From: Clostridia bacterium
GTDB lineage: Bacteria > Bacillota > Clostridia > TANB77 > CAG-508
Assembly (NCBI GenBank): GCA_017510525.1
Contig: JAFWNC010000005.1
Coordinates: forward strand, 1-64,000
DNA: 64,000 nt
Direction of reading: 5' to 3'
The translations under genes and the position numbers were made by a program. How positions within the stretch are numbered: the first letter of the stretch is position 1; each line of letters opens with the position of its first letter. The notes under the pieces are model-generated. The model was not told the DNA's origin, did no database searches, and saw only the letters and a list, made by a program, of their open reading frames with translations. Shown here in pieces: positions 50,700 through 59,516 of this stretch.

Positions 50700-51838
50700 T
50701 AATCCCCTAGGCAAATACCAATATCCCTAGCAGTCTTAACCAAATCATCATCAGGAGTAACAACCCTAACATTACTCTCAGCAGTTCCACCCTGAACTGC
50801 TCCAATCTCTTTATTATTTCCAACAACTTCTTCTAAAGATACAGAATCTAATTTTCCGTTTTTAAGAACTGTTAGGACATTAAACTTTCCTTCTAATGCT
50901 AGTGTCATAGCTTTTGCACCATATTTAGTAGACAAAACTCTATCATAAGCAGTTGGAGTTCCACCTCTTTGCATATAACCTAAAACTGTACATCTAGTAG
51001 TAAGTCCTGTTAATCTTTCAAGATCGTTTGCAACTTTTTCTCCAGCTCCACCTAACTTAATATTAATTACTCCTTCTCCACCATCTCTTTCACCAGCAAC
51101 TGAAATATCTCCACCTTTAGGGAAAGCACCTTCTGAAACAACAACAACTGCAAAATTTTTACCAATTTCTTGTCTTTCTTTTATAGCTTGAGCTGCTTTT
51201 TCTATATCATATGGAATTTCAGGAATTAGGGCAACATCTGCTCCACCAGCTATAGCTGATTCTAACGCAATCCATCCAGCCTCTCTACCCATAACCTCTA
51301 AAACCATAATTCTGTTATGAGTTTCAGCAGTTGTATGAAGTCTATCTAAAGCTTCTGTAGCTACTGAAACAGCTGTATTGTATCCAAATGTAATATCTGT
51401 ACATGCAACATCATTATCAATTGTTTTAGGAACACCAATTACGTTGATACCCTTTAAAGAAAAGTCTCTAGCTGATTTTTGTGTACTATCTCCACCTAAA
51501 GTAAATATACAATCAAATCCATCTTTTTTAACGTTTTTAACACAAACATCAGATAAATCTTTATATTCAACATCACCATTCTCATTTATTACTTTATAAT
51601 GAAAAACATTTGCATTAGTTGAAGAAGAGATAATTGATCCACCTTTTTGTAGTATTCCTGAAGCAGAATCAGCACTACTTAGTTTAATATAATGGTTTTC
51701 TAGTAATCCTCTATAACCATCAATAAAACCATAACACTCAACTCCATGATGTTCAGCTGTTTTTACAATAGCACGAATAACAGCATTAAATCCAGAAACA
51801 TCTCCTCCATTTGCTAAAATTGCAACTTTTTTAACCAT
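50699..51838 (-). CDS. pfkA: 6-phosphofructokinase, possibly PPi-type
   Basis: 379 aa from the ATG at 51838 (GGGAGG upstream). It phosphorylates fructose 6-phosphate. Seen: AILANGGDVSGFNAVIRAIV, the phosphoryl-donor loop FTLGGDSTQKSA, the catalytic VPKTIDNDVACTDI and the hexose site MGREAGWIALESAIAGG, then EGVINIKLGG and GYMQRGGTPTAYDRVLSTKY. ATP-dependent bacterial enzymes have PGTIDND and GGDGS; here Lys and Ser-Thr occupy those places, as in PPi-dependent or atypical enzymes. At 379 aa it is longer than the 320-aa ATP form. Confidence 0.88.
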   Translation of the reverse strand: MVKKVAILANGGDVSGFNAVIRAIVKTAEHHGVECYGFIDGYRGLLENHYIKLSSADSASGILQKGGSIISSSTNANVFHYKVINENGDVEYKDLSDVCVKNVKKDGFDCIFTLGGDSTQKSARDFSLKGINVIGVPKTIDNDVACTDITFGYNTAVSVATEALDRLHTTAETHNRIMVLEVMGREAGWIALESAIAGGADVALIPEIPYDIEKAAQAIKERQEIGKNFAVVVVSEGAFPKGGDISVAGERDGGEGVINIKLGGAGEKVANDLERLTGLTTRCTVLGYMQRGGTPTAYDRVLSTKYGAKAMTLALEGKFNVLTVLKNGKLDSVSLEEVVGNNKEIGAVQGGTAESNVRVVTPDDDLVKTARDIGICLGD

Positions 51839-51855
51839 TTTCAAAATCCTCCCTT

Positions 51856-52389
51856 TTACTCTATTATTACATCACCTTTATTTTCTATATTTCTCGTTTT
51901 TACAAACTTATATACATGATAAATCAAATTTGGAATACATAAGAATAATCCTAATAGTCCAATAGGAACATATAAGAAGTTAAATAAAAGTATTAATACA
52001 ATTATTCTCATAAGCCATGACATCCATGATTTTAAATTAGGAGCTATTTTTTTCAATAATAATCCTGTTAAAATGAAATAAATCATGAAACCGCTTAGAA
52101 CTCCAAATAGTCCAATAGCAAGTCCAAAATATAAAACTAAATCGGAATTCTTGTCAACAAAACTATAGTAGTTTTCAAGCTTGTTTAAATAATCAAGTGC
52201 CTCTTCTTTGCTAAGTTCCATTTCATCTTTAACTTTATCTTCATCATTCATTTCAACAAACTCAATCGCATCTTCAATACTATTATAAGTTTTAATTAAT
52301 GAATCTCTAGCTGGAATAGCCAAAACAAGTGATAGAATAATAAAAACTGAAATCACAATACATCTCTTAAAATAAACCTTAGACTCCAT
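51856..52389 (-). CDS. Membrane protein, 177 aa
   Basis: From the ATG at 52389 (GAGG upstream). A membrane helix at 8-28 (CIVISVFIILSLVLAIPA), an extracytoplasmic acidic segment (YNSIEDAIEFVEMNDEDKVK; KEEALDYLNKLENYYSFVDK), then two or three further helices (LVLYFGLAIGLFGVLSGFMI; IIVLILLFNFLYVPIGLLGL). Cytoplasmic basic tail. No family recognised. It lies 17 bp upstream of pfkA and is probably co-transcribed. Confidence 0.55.
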   Translation of the reverse strand: MESKVYFKRCIVISVFIILSLVLAIPARDSLIKTYNSIEDAIEFVEMNDEDKVKDEMELSKEEALDYLNKLENYYSFVDKNSDLVLYFGLAIGLFGVLSGFMIYFILTGLLLKKIAPNLKSWMSWLMRIIVLILLFNFLYVPIGLLGLFLCIPNLIYHVYKFVKTRNIENKGDVIIE

Positions 52390-52469
52390 CTCACACCTCA
52401 TATTTACCATATATTTTTAACTCATTTATTATATTATAACAAAATAAAATATGCAATAAAAAAGTAAAA

Positions 52470-52500
52470 AAAAGATGGAATCTACAGATCCCATCTTTTT
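52470..52500 (-). terminator. Intrinsic terminator
   Basis: AAAGATGGGATCT pairs with AGATTCCATCTTT, with T runs; it ends the ATP-grasp gene. Confidence 0.75.
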
Positions 52501-52506
52501 TTGTTT

Positions 52507-53445
52507 TCACTGAAAAAGGCATTTTACAGCTTCTCTATAAATACCTTTTGCCAATTCATACCCGTTTTCAATCTTTTCAGAAAATCTTGCCGTACATATA
52601 CCTGAATTAATTTCCATAACCATTAACTCATCATCATATGTATGAATTACATCTACTGTTGCAAAATTCATGTTCATGGCCTTACCTGCTGATATAGCAA
52701 TTTCCTCAATTCTACTATATAGTTCAGAATCACTATCTAAAACAACCGGTATTGCACCACCACTCAGATTATGTTTCCATGAAATAAGAATTTCTTCACC
52801 TTTTTCAGGAATATAATCCAAGTCCATTCTTGCAACATTGTCTCTTGCAACTTTTCTGTTTGGTAAGTTAAGTCCTTCAATAAGAGTTCCTAAATCTGTA
52901 ACACCATCACCGATTACTGAAGGCTGAATCTTTCCATAAATCAGATAGACTTTGCCGTTTAAGTAAAAGGTTCTGTATTCAGTTTTTATATCATAGAAAG
53001 GACAAATACTAATTGAACGTTTTTTGTTTAAAAGCTTATGAACAGCAATTTCAAGATCTTTCTGAGTTAAACAAAGGAAAACTTCCTTTCCCTCAGAACC
53101 TGTATTTGCCTTAACAACTAAACAACCGCATTCATTAAACTTAGCTATAATTGTTGGCCAAATCCCACCGTCATCAATTTTACTTGGACTCAGTGTTGGG
53201 CTAAAAACTTGAAAATGAGTAATTATAGGCACATTTTGAGATTTAAGAACCTCATAAGTATCATACTTATTACCTGTAATTCTCCCTCCAGCTTGTGGAT
53301 TGATATCAAAACGGTTACCATCAATATGTCTAACCTTACCATCTTTGGTTAGCTGTAAAATTCGATCATTTGACAGTTTCTCCATCTTGATTCCCATCTC
53401 ATCGCACAATTCCCGCATCAAAACATGAAATACTCTTTCCTGCAT
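52507..53445 (-). CDS. ATP-grasp family ligase-like protein
   Basis: 312 aa from the ATG at 53445 (AAGGGG upstream). The ATP-grasp core reads CLVVKANTGSEGKEVFLCLT, then ISICPFYDIKTEYRTFYLNG, IPEKGEEILISWKHNLSGGA and the metal site VDVIHTYDDELMVMEINSGI. The N-terminal pre-ATP-grasp part has NPQAGGRITGNKYDTYEVLK. Members ligate amino acids or peptides to carboxylates. It stands alone without an obvious substrate pathway. One in-frame CGG arginine codon (LMREL) and GC-richer codons suggest transfer. Confidence 0.75.
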   Translation of the reverse strand: MQERVFHVLMRELCDEMGIKMEKLSNDRILQLTKDGKVRHIDGNRFDINPQAGGRITGNKYDTYEVLKSQNVPIITHFQVFSPTLSPSKIDDGGIWPTIIAKFNECGCLVVKANTGSEGKEVFLCLTQKDLEIAVHKLLNKKRSISICPFYDIKTEYRTFYLNGKVYLIYGKIQPSVIGDGVTDLGTLIEGLNLPNRKVARDNVARMDLDYIPEKGEEILISWKHNLSGGAIPVVLDSDSELYSRIEEIAISAGKAMNMNFATVDVIHTYDDELMVMEINSGICTARFSEKIENGYELAKGIYREAVKCLFQ

Positions 53446-53603
53446 AAAGCAACACCCCTTTCGTTGTAATAAAAGAACATTTTGATGTCTTATAATATAA
53501 AAATTAGCGCAAAGAATATTATAGCACATTTAAAAATTATATCAATACCTTTTTTAAAAAACCTTTCGACATTTTTTTATTTTTGCCCATCTTCGCAGGT
53601 CAT

Positions 53604-53776
53604 GGGCGGGGGTGGAACCACGCCCCTACACGGTTACGCATTCTCCAACGTCTTACGCTAAAAAACTGCGGGTTGCGGGCAGGCATGGAAACCCTCCCCT
53701 ACAGTTTACAATATGTATTCGTAGCGGAGCACTACAGTGCTCCATAAAAAAAGATGGGGACAAGCCCCACCCCTAC
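53604..53776. repeat. Cluster of four GTAG-hairpins
   Basis: GGGCGGGGGTGG-AA-CCACGCCC-CTAC (53604-53629), GGGCAGGCATGG..CCCTCCC-CTAC (53677-53702), GTAG-CGGAGCACT-AC-AGTGCTCC (53721-53743) and TGGGG-ACAAG-CCCCACC-CCTAC (53756-53776). It is the densest cluster in the window, directly downstream of the spoIIIA operon. Confidence 0.75.
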
Positions 53777-54369
53777 TTATTCGTTATATTTATATTCTCA
53801 CTTCCAACTGCAAATTCTCTTGATACAATATTTTGAATCTGTGCTACTTGTTCTTGAGTTAAATTATCAGATTTAACAATAACACTTACATTATCATTAT
53901 TGACAAAAATAACAACATCTTCAAATCCTTTTATTTTGAGTAAATTTTCAGCTATTAAAATACTATTTTGAATCTGTGTTGTCTTCTGAATTTCATTTTG
54001 AGCAATAGCCTTTTGCTCATTCGTTATACTACTACTTTCCAACATATTTTCATAAATCTCAATTGTTTGGGAAAAAATATTATTTCTCTCAATTTTACAA
54101 GAAGTAAAATAATCTTCTTTTACCTCTTCAATAACTTCAGTTTTAGCAACTGTTTCCTGTGTTTCATTTTCTAATACCTCTTCCTCATTATATGTATTAT
54201 TACTGCTTACTAACTGAGCATCACCCATTCCTTCTGTATAATTCTTTATATCTCCAACAACAGAATCACCAATTTTTTGACCATTATTAGTGTAATTTAC
54301 ATATCCAACTACTAATAAACAAATTGCAAATAAAACAATAATAATTTGATTTTTCTTTATAACCTTCAT
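53773..54369 (-). CDS. spoIIIAH: Stage III sporulation protein AH
   Basis: 198 aa. One N-terminal membrane helix (IIIVLFAICLLVVGYVNYT), an acidic linker and the C-terminal ring-building YscJ/FliF-like domain (NEQKAIAQNEIQKTTQIQNS; GFEDVVIFVNNDNVSVIVKS; VAQIQNIVSREFAVGSENIN). Made in the mother cell, it crosses to meet SpoIIQ of the forespore and forms the feeding-tube channel. Last gene of the operon, 2 bp after spoIIIAG, followed by a REP cluster. AAGGAG precedes the ATG. Confidence 0.92.
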   Translation of the reverse strand: MKVIKKNQIIIVLFAICLLVVGYVNYTNNGQKIGDSVVGDIKNYTEGMGDAQLVSSNNTYNEEEVLENETQETVAKTEVIEEVKEDYFTSCKIERNNIFSQTIEIYENMLESSSITNEQKAIAQNEIQKTTQIQNSILIAENLLKIKGFEDVVIFVNNDNVSVIVKSDNLTQEQVAQIQNIVSREFAVGSENINITNK

Positions 54370-54371
54370 TA

Positions 54372-54971
54372 TTATTCTCCTTTCATCTCAAAAACCTGAA
54401 TTTTATGGCTAGATAGCCCAGTTGCCGCTTCAACCGCCGCAATAATATTATTTTTAACTGTTGTGTTACTTGCTCCTTTTGCAATAACAACAGCTCCTTC
54501 AACTTGAGGAAGTGTAACTTTTTCTGTTACTGGATTAGAATTAGCATCAGATACCACTTGCTTATTTGAATCATATGACTCTATTTTCCTAGTTCCACCA
54601 TCATTGTCACTTTCTTCTGTAATACTCTGATTTGAAGTTTCATTATACATTGGAGTTATCTTACTACTTTGACTATAAGTAATTAAAACTTCAACATCAC
54701 CAACACCTTTTATCTTGGAGAGTATCTTTTCTAGATTGTCTTCTAAACTATCCTCTACTGCAACATCTTCAATAATAGTATTAGATTCAACCAATTCCGC
54801 ATTTGTCTGATTCTTAACTTTTTTCTTATCGTCTTTAAAAATATAATTTACTGCTATTAATGTAAAAACTAAAACTACGAGGAAAAAAATTAAGTTTTCA
54901 ATTTTCTTTTTATCTTTTGGCTCTTTTTTAACTACCAAAGCCTTTACTTTATCAAAATTTTCTTTAAACAT
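54372..54971 (-). CDS. spoIIIAG: Stage III sporulation protein AG
   Basis: 199 aa from the ATG at 54971 (GAGG upstream). Membrane helix (IENLIFFLVVLVFTLIAVNY), then a ring-building domain with the family blocks LEKILSKIKGVGDVEVLITY, VEGAVVIAKGASNTTVKNNI and AVEAATGLSSHKIQVFEM. It forms the large ring in the mother-cell side of the engulfment channel. Confidence 0.93.
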   Translation of the reverse strand: MFKENFDKVKALVVKKEPKDKKKIENLIFFLVVLVFTLIAVNYIFKDDKKKVKNQTNAELVESNTIIEDVAVEDSLEDNLEKILSKIKGVGDVEVLITYSQSSKITPMYNETSNQSITEESDNDGGTRKIESYDSNKQVVSDANSNPVTEKVTLPQVEGAVVIAKGASNTTVKNNIIAAVEAATGLSSHKIQVFEMKGE

Positions 54972-54979
54972 AAACACCT

Positions 54980-55543
54980 CTAATTTATAACAATCTTATC
55001 TTTACTAACTGAATACACTTCATAAATAACATTTTTAATCTCTTCATATTTTTCATTTTCCTCAGTTTTCTTATTATTGCTCTTATTTTCAATATCAACT
55101 TTTTCAATTTTTATATCATCGCTTAATCTCTTATTCTTTTTTGTATTAACTACAATACTCTCAATATTGCCATAGTTTTCTCCGTCTTCATTATTTATTT
55201 CAACCTTAACATCATTTATCTCATAACCCTTTTCTTTTAATGTACTTATGATATTTTCCTTTAGTTTCTCCTTATAAACATTTTCAACATTTTTATCAAT
55301 AATATCCATGTTTTGAACTGTATTTGTGCTAGAAACTGTAACTTCGTTATAATTACCAATAATTGAAGCAAGATTTAGCCTTTTTCCTGTTACAGGATTA
55401 ATAATTGCATATAAAATAAATAACCCCATAACAAGCTCAATATATTTTTTATTTTTTCCATTTGGAATTATTAATTCAAAAACAATCACAATAATTAAAA
55501 CAACAATAATCTCTTTTGCCCAATTACTTATAAAATCTACCAT
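54980..55543 (-). CDS. spoIIIAF: Stage III sporulation protein AF
   Basis: 187 aa from the ATG at 55543 (AAGGAG upstream; it overlaps the spoIIIAE end region). Two membrane helices (EIIVVLIIVIVFELIIPNGK and IELVMGLFILYAIINPVTG) and a soluble ring-building-like domain (KEKLKENIISTLKEKGYEIN; VKVEINNEDGENYGNIESIV). It belongs to the SpoIIIA channel. Confidence 0.9.
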   Translation of the reverse strand: MVDFISNWAKEIIVVLIIVIVFELIIPNGKNKKYIELVMGLFILYAIINPVTGKRLNLASIIGNYNEVTVSSTNTVQNMDIIDKNVENVYKEKLKENIISTLKEKGYEINDVKVEINNEDGENYGNIESIVVNTKKNKRLSDDIKIEKVDIENKSNNKKTEENEKYEEIKNVIYEVYSVSKDKIVIN

Positions 55544-55554
55544 TTTTTCTCCTT

Positions 55555-56682
55555 TCAAGTTCCAAGACTAATCTTCATAATAATAGTAACACCAATAATC
55601 ATCATAAGACTCATACTTGTAACTATAGCAAATAATATTTTAAATGAATCACCCATTTGTTCTAAAATATTTACAATTCTTTTATCAGCAATAACCTCAC
55701 AGAGCCCACTAGCTAGATAATAAGTTAAAGTCAATACGCCAACACGAATAACCGGAATAATGCAAATACCAATAACACCAATAATTCCAATAAAACCAAT
55801 AGTATTTTTCAAAATACCTGCACACCCCAAAACAGTCTCAACAGTATCACCTAAAATTTTTCCAACGACTGGAACGAAGCTTGAAATTGCAGACTTTGTA
55901 GCCTTAGCGCTAACCTGATCAACACCCTGGCTTAAACTAGTTTCCAAAGATATCAACCCTGTAAAAATAGTCAGTATAATACATAATACCCAAACAATAC
56001 TAGATTTAAAATATTTTGATAATTTCTGAACACCGACTTTATCTGAAATATTTGAAACAATCCCTAAAACTGTTGATACTATTAAGATTGGGAATATTAT
56101 ATTAATAATAGTTTTACTAATAAAAGTAATTGAAAACAGAATAATTGACTGAATTACTAAACCTGAACTTATATATCCTGTAGAAATAATAAGTGAAATA
56201 AGTATTGGTATTAAAATATATGTAAAATCAGTTAAAAGTGAAATTGTATCTTTTATATACATTATTATTTCATTATATGATTTCATTAAAATAATGACTA
56301 TCAATATAAACTGAACAAAATATGCTATCTTACCAGTAGACTCATTTCCAAGACTTTCACTAATACTTTTTAAAATACTATGAATAACAATAATAACTAA
56401 TATTGTACCTAAAACATTGATAGCACTTTTAACCTCTTGACCCAGAATACTAAAACCTCTAGTAATCATAAAATCTATATTAACACTTCCAGAAACTGAA
56501 TCAGAAAATAATTTAGAATAATCAATATCCTCAAACCCAGTATTATATTTTTTTGTCTCTGACAAGAAATTATTAACCCCCAAAGTATCCATCTGAGAAT
56601 CAATAACCTCCTCATTACTCCCCAAAACAACACTATGTATAAATATTAAAATTATAAAAACACTTAATACTTTTCTTCTCAT
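55555..56682 (-). CDS. spoIIIAE: Stage III sporulation protein AE
   Basis: 375 aa: signal sequence (VLSVFIILIFIHSVVLG) then about eight membrane helices. Family stretches GFSILGQEVKSAINVLGTIL, ETSLSQGVDQVSAKATKSAI and SSFVPVVGKILGDTVETVLG are present. It is the polytopic core of the mother-cell complex, comparable to type III export gate proteins. ATG at 56682 after AGGAAA. Confidence 0.94.
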   Translation of the reverse strand: MRRKVLSVFIILIFIHSVVLGSNEEVIDSQMDTLGVNNFLSETKKYNTGFEDIDYSKLFSDSVSGSVNIDFMITRGFSILGQEVKSAINVLGTILVIIVIHSILKSISESLGNESTGKIAYFVQFILIVIILMKSYNEIIMYIKDTISLLTDFTYILIPILISLIISTGYISSGLVIQSIILFSITFISKTIINIIFPILIVSTVLGIVSNISDKVGVQKLSKYFKSSIVWVLCIILTIFTGLISLETSLSQGVDQVSAKATKSAISSFVPVVGKILGDTVETVLGCAGILKNTIGFIGIIGVIGICIIPVIRVGVLTLTYYLASGLCEVIADKRIVNILEQMGDSFKILFAIVTSMSLMMIIGVTIIMKISLGT

Positions 56683-56724
56683 CACTACATTTCCTAAATT
56701 AATTATTGGTGCTATTATTTGTAT

Positions 56725-57112
56725 TTATGGTAAAATTGCAATCAAAGTCTCTAAAAGTGCCGACACAATCGGAACAGACGCACCAATAATTAAAACCTTT
56801 CCCCCAAGATCAATCTTAGACGCAATCGCACTCTCCCCGCAATCCTTACAAATACTAACCGCAAATTCAGTCAAAATAGCTATTCCAGTTATCTTAATAA
56901 GAATAACAATAAACTCAGAATTAGCTCCTACTTTATTCGATAAATTATACAAAAGATTAATAATATCTCTAAACTTATCAAAAATCATAAAAAATATAAT
57001 AATTCCCGATATTATAGAAACATAAACAACAAACTCAGGTCTATATTGTTTTAAAATTACAATAACCAAAAGAGCAACAAAACCAACACCGAATAACCTT
57101 TATAATATCCAT
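56725..57112 (-). CDS. spoIIIAD: Stage III sporulation protein AD with a +1 frameshift
   Basis: From ATG 57112 frame 0 reads MDIIKVI, CGG, then nonsense to a stop. Skipping the C of CGG (base 57091 on the + strand) gives MDIIKVIGVGFVALLVIVIL and then KQYRPEF to LLETLIAILP, 128 aa in all, exactly the usual SpoIIIAD length and N-terminus. Without the shift translation would have to start at an internal codon near 57069 and lose the first membrane helix. The protein has three to four helices and is required for forespore engulfment-channel function in Bacillus, so a real knock-out in an otherwise complete operon would be surprising. Confidence 0.9.
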
Positions 57113-57137
57113 ACTAAAACTCACATTCTTTCTTAAA

Positions 57138-57332
57138 CTATATATTAAACAACGTTCTTACACTAATAAACAAATCACTTATCTCATTAATAACAATAGA
57201 CAAAACAATAACCATTCCCGCTAAAGTAGTCATCATAGCCTGATCTTCTCTTCCCGCCTTAGCTAATACCTGATTTAAAACAGCAACCAAAATCCCAATA
57301 GCAGCAATTTTAAACAACAAATTAATATCCAT
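57138..57332 (-). CDS. spoIIIAC: Stage III sporulation protein AC
   Basis: 64 aa from the ATG at 57332 (GGAGG upstream). Two membrane helices: LLFKIAAIGILVAVLNQVLA and MMTTLAGMVIVLSIVINEIS, separated by KAGREDQA, the family signature. Small partner of SpoIIIAD in the membrane complex. Confidence 0.93.
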   Translation of the reverse strand: MDINLLFKIAAIGILVAVLNQVLAKAGREDQAMMTTLAGMVIVLSIVINEISDLFISVRTLFNI

Positions 57333-57387
57333 AAAAACCTCCAAATTATTGTACTTTTTAGTAATTTGAAATTATATATGTATTGTT

Positions 57388-57897
57388 TTAAATCAGTATT
57401 ACAACTAGTCCAACTCCACAAATAAGTCCTAATTTCCTATATAACCTCTCATTCTTAGACTTCTCTAATTCAGCATTTTTAATCTGTCTATCAAGCAAAG
57501 ATTCAGTTAGATAAATCTCGCTAAGTTGTCCATCTTTGTCAGTCTTTCCAAGCATCTTACCAAACCCCATTAAAATCTCTTTATCTTCTTTATTAATACT
57601 CATATCAGTTTTTAAAATTCCCTTTTCCCATCCTTCTTTTGCCCCATATTCTTCAATACTAGTAATGACATTTCTATACATGTTTTTTATTGTCGGGCTA
57701 GATATTTCACCAATTTCTTCAAAAATCTCAATAATAGGTTCATATGTAAATTTTATTTTAGTACTCATAACATTAAAGCAATTCTTTATCTCGTCCAGTT
57801 CCTGTAATCTATAAACATATTTCTTTGAAATTAATATGCCAATATAAGTTGCGCAAATTACAATTAAACCTGATAATAATATTTTTAAAATAATCAT
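57388..57897 (-). CDS. spoIIIAB: Stage III sporulation protein AB
   Basis: 169 aa: an N-terminal helix (ILLSGLIVICATYIGILIS), a soluble helical middle (YRLQELDEIKNCFNVMSTKI; EILMGFGKMLGKTDKDGQLS) and a C-terminal helix (KLGLICGVGLVVILI). It resembles GspF-type export components. AGGAG precedes the ATG, and the gene follows spoIIIAA by 9 bp. Confidence 0.93.
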   Translation of the reverse strand: MIILKILLSGLIVICATYIGILISKKYVYRLQELDEIKNCFNVMSTKIKFTYEPIIEIFEEIGEISSPTIKNMYRNVITSIEEYGAKEGWEKGILKTDMSINKEDKEILMGFGKMLGKTDKDGQLSEIYLTESLLDRQIKNAELEKSKNERLYRKLGLICGVGLVVILI

Positions 57898-57906
57898 GAT
57901 ATTCTC

Positions 57907-58863
57907 CTAATATTCCTTATACTCACCTGAACACTTATCAAAAAAATATCTTCTTGATAATCTTCCTCTTTTTTCTCTATCTAGAACTAAAATTTTCTCA
58001 ATAATCCCTTTATGAAACAAAGTCTTAAGTTCTGGATTATTTTTTATATCATTAATACTCTCACCATGTGCAGTAAAAATTCCTTTTACACCTGAACACA
58101 TTGCATAGTTAATACTATCAGCTTCATCTATACCGCCAATCTCGTCAACAGCAATAACTTGAGGTGCCATAGACCTTACCATCATTTTAATTCCTATAAC
58201 TTTTGGAATATTTTCTAATACATCTGTCCTTATTCCTAAATCAGTTTGAGGAACCCCTCTATACATAGCTGAAATCTCAGAGCGTTCATCTATTAAACCT
58301 ATATTAATTCCATTTCTATTATTATCACCATTGCTAAGGTTTCTTATCAAATCTCTGAGTACTGTAGTCTTACCACTTCCAGGGCATCCCATAATCAAAG
58401 AATTATATATAGAATTACTATTATAAATATGTTTAATTAGAAAATCACTACACCCTTTAACTTCTCTTGCAACTCTAAAATTCAAACTATTAATATGAAC
58501 TATATTAACAACCTTATCATTTTCAACAGCAACGTTTCCTGAAATTCCAACTCTATGTCCTCCATTTACAGTTATGAAACCATTGCAAATTTGATTTTGA
58601 TATGAATAAATTGAATTTTCAGTTATTTTTTCCAAGGATTTTAATAAGTCCTCTGTTGATACTATGTAATCAATTATTTTTTCATTATTTAAAAGCTTTA
58701 TAATTATTGGTTTTCCATTACGAAGCCTAATCTCTTCAATATGTTCATATTCTTCAATATTTTCTAATATCTTACTACGAATTATTTCACTAAAATATTT
58801 TGAAATTTCAAAAATTCTATTTTCTGTAATAATTTTACAATTCATTTTTATAAACTTCTCCAT
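57907..58863 (-). CDS. spoIIIAA: Stage III sporulation protein AA (ATPase)
   Basis: 318 aa ATPase related to GspE/VirB11 secretion motors. Walker A MGCPGSGKTTVLRDLI, the Asp box GLIDERSEISAMYRG, Walker B VIAVDEIGGIDEADSI and the His box GIFTAHGESINDI. The N-terminal domain has EEIRLRNGKPIIIKL and QNQICNGFITVNGGHRVGIS. It powers the channel from the mother cell. No ribosome site precedes ATG 58863; a second ATG at 58845 follows GGAG, so the start is uncertain. First gene of the operon. Confidence 0.94.
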   Translation of the reverse strand: MEKFIKMNCKIITENRIFEISKYFSEIIRSKILENIEEYEHIEEIRLRNGKPIIIKLLNNEKIIDYIVSTEDLLKSLEKITENSIYSYQNQICNGFITVNGGHRVGISGNVAVENDKVVNIVHINSLNFRVAREVKGCSDFLIKHIYNSNSIYNSLIMGCPGSGKTTVLRDLIRNLSNGDNNRNGINIGLIDERSEISAMYRGVPQTDLGIRTDVLENIPKVIGIKMMVRSMAPQVIAVDEIGGIDEADSINYAMCSGVKGIFTAHGESINDIKNNPELKTLFHKGIIEKILVLDREKRGRLSRRYFFDKCSGEYKEY

Positions 58864-58915
58864 ATTATTAATATATTCTTGTGAAATAATTTTAGAACTA
58901 AATCATTAAAAAATA

Positions 58916-58944
58916 TTGACGTTTTGGGAAAAATGCAGTATTAT
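58916..58944 (+). promoter_or_regulatory. Sigma-A promoter
   Basis: TTGACG, a 17-bp spacer and TATTAT, 22 bp upstream of the start of the next plus-strand gene. Confidence 0.6.
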
Positions 58945-58965
58945 ATTAATAAGGGAGTGAAAAAA

Positions 58966-59448
58966 ATGTATAGAGAAAAAGCCTTAAAAAGAACAATTAT
59001 TTTTATGAGAATTCGCAGATATATTTTTATTTTTGCATTTGTAATTTTAGGATTAGCTGGTGCATTTGTTGTAAGCGAATTTTTAACAGATATAGCGAGA
59101 TTAGATCAACAAGTTGGAAATATAATAATGATAGCAACAGCAATTTCAATTTTCCTTATTGGTTTTGTACTTACAAGTGCTTTAGAGTTTAGAATTCAAC
59201 AAGCTTATCTTGAAATGAAAATACTTAAAAGATTAAATGTTGTTTCTTTTAAATTAACGAAATTATTGGAAAATCAAGGAGTTTCTCTTTCAGATGAATT
59301 AGATAAATATGAAAATTCTTCTTTAATGACTCCAAAAAAGTCAAAGAAGTTTAGATTTAAAAAAGAAAAGAAACAGAAAAAAGTTAAAAATAATCCAGAA
59401 GAAAAAAAAGATAATGAATTTATAGAAAAATTAAAAGTTGATTTATAA
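58966..59448 (+). CDS. Two-helix membrane protein with basic tail, 160 aa
   Basis: From the ATG at 58966 (GGGAG upstream). Two helices (YIFIFAFVILGLAGAFVVSE and NIIMIATAISIFLIGFVLTS) form a hairpin. The C-terminal half is charged, ending in a strongly basic stretch (PKKSKKFRFKKEKKQKKVKN). Divergent from spoIIIAA. No family recognised. Confidence 0.6.
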   Translation: MYREKALKRTIIFMRIRRYIFIFAFVILGLAGAFVVSEFLTDIARLDQQVGNIIMIATAISIFLIGFVLTSALEFRIQQAYLEMKILKRLNVVSFKLTKLLENQGVSLSDELDKYENSSLMTPKKSKKFRFKKEKKQKKVKNNPEEKKDNEFIEKLKVDL

Positions 59449-59454
59449 TAAAGA

Positions 59455-59516
59455 AAAAATTTAGGGACGCACACCAAATTAAACTTGTTTAATTTGGTGT
59501 GCGTCCCTAAATTTTT
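59455..59516. repeat. Perfect 30-bp-arm palindrome
   Basis: Arms 59455-59484 and 59487-59516 are perfectly complementary with a 2-nt loop. The TTTAGGGACGCACACC edge echoes the GGGGACGCGCACC arm of 18952-19026. It lies between convergent genes and should terminate both. Confidence 0.85.
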
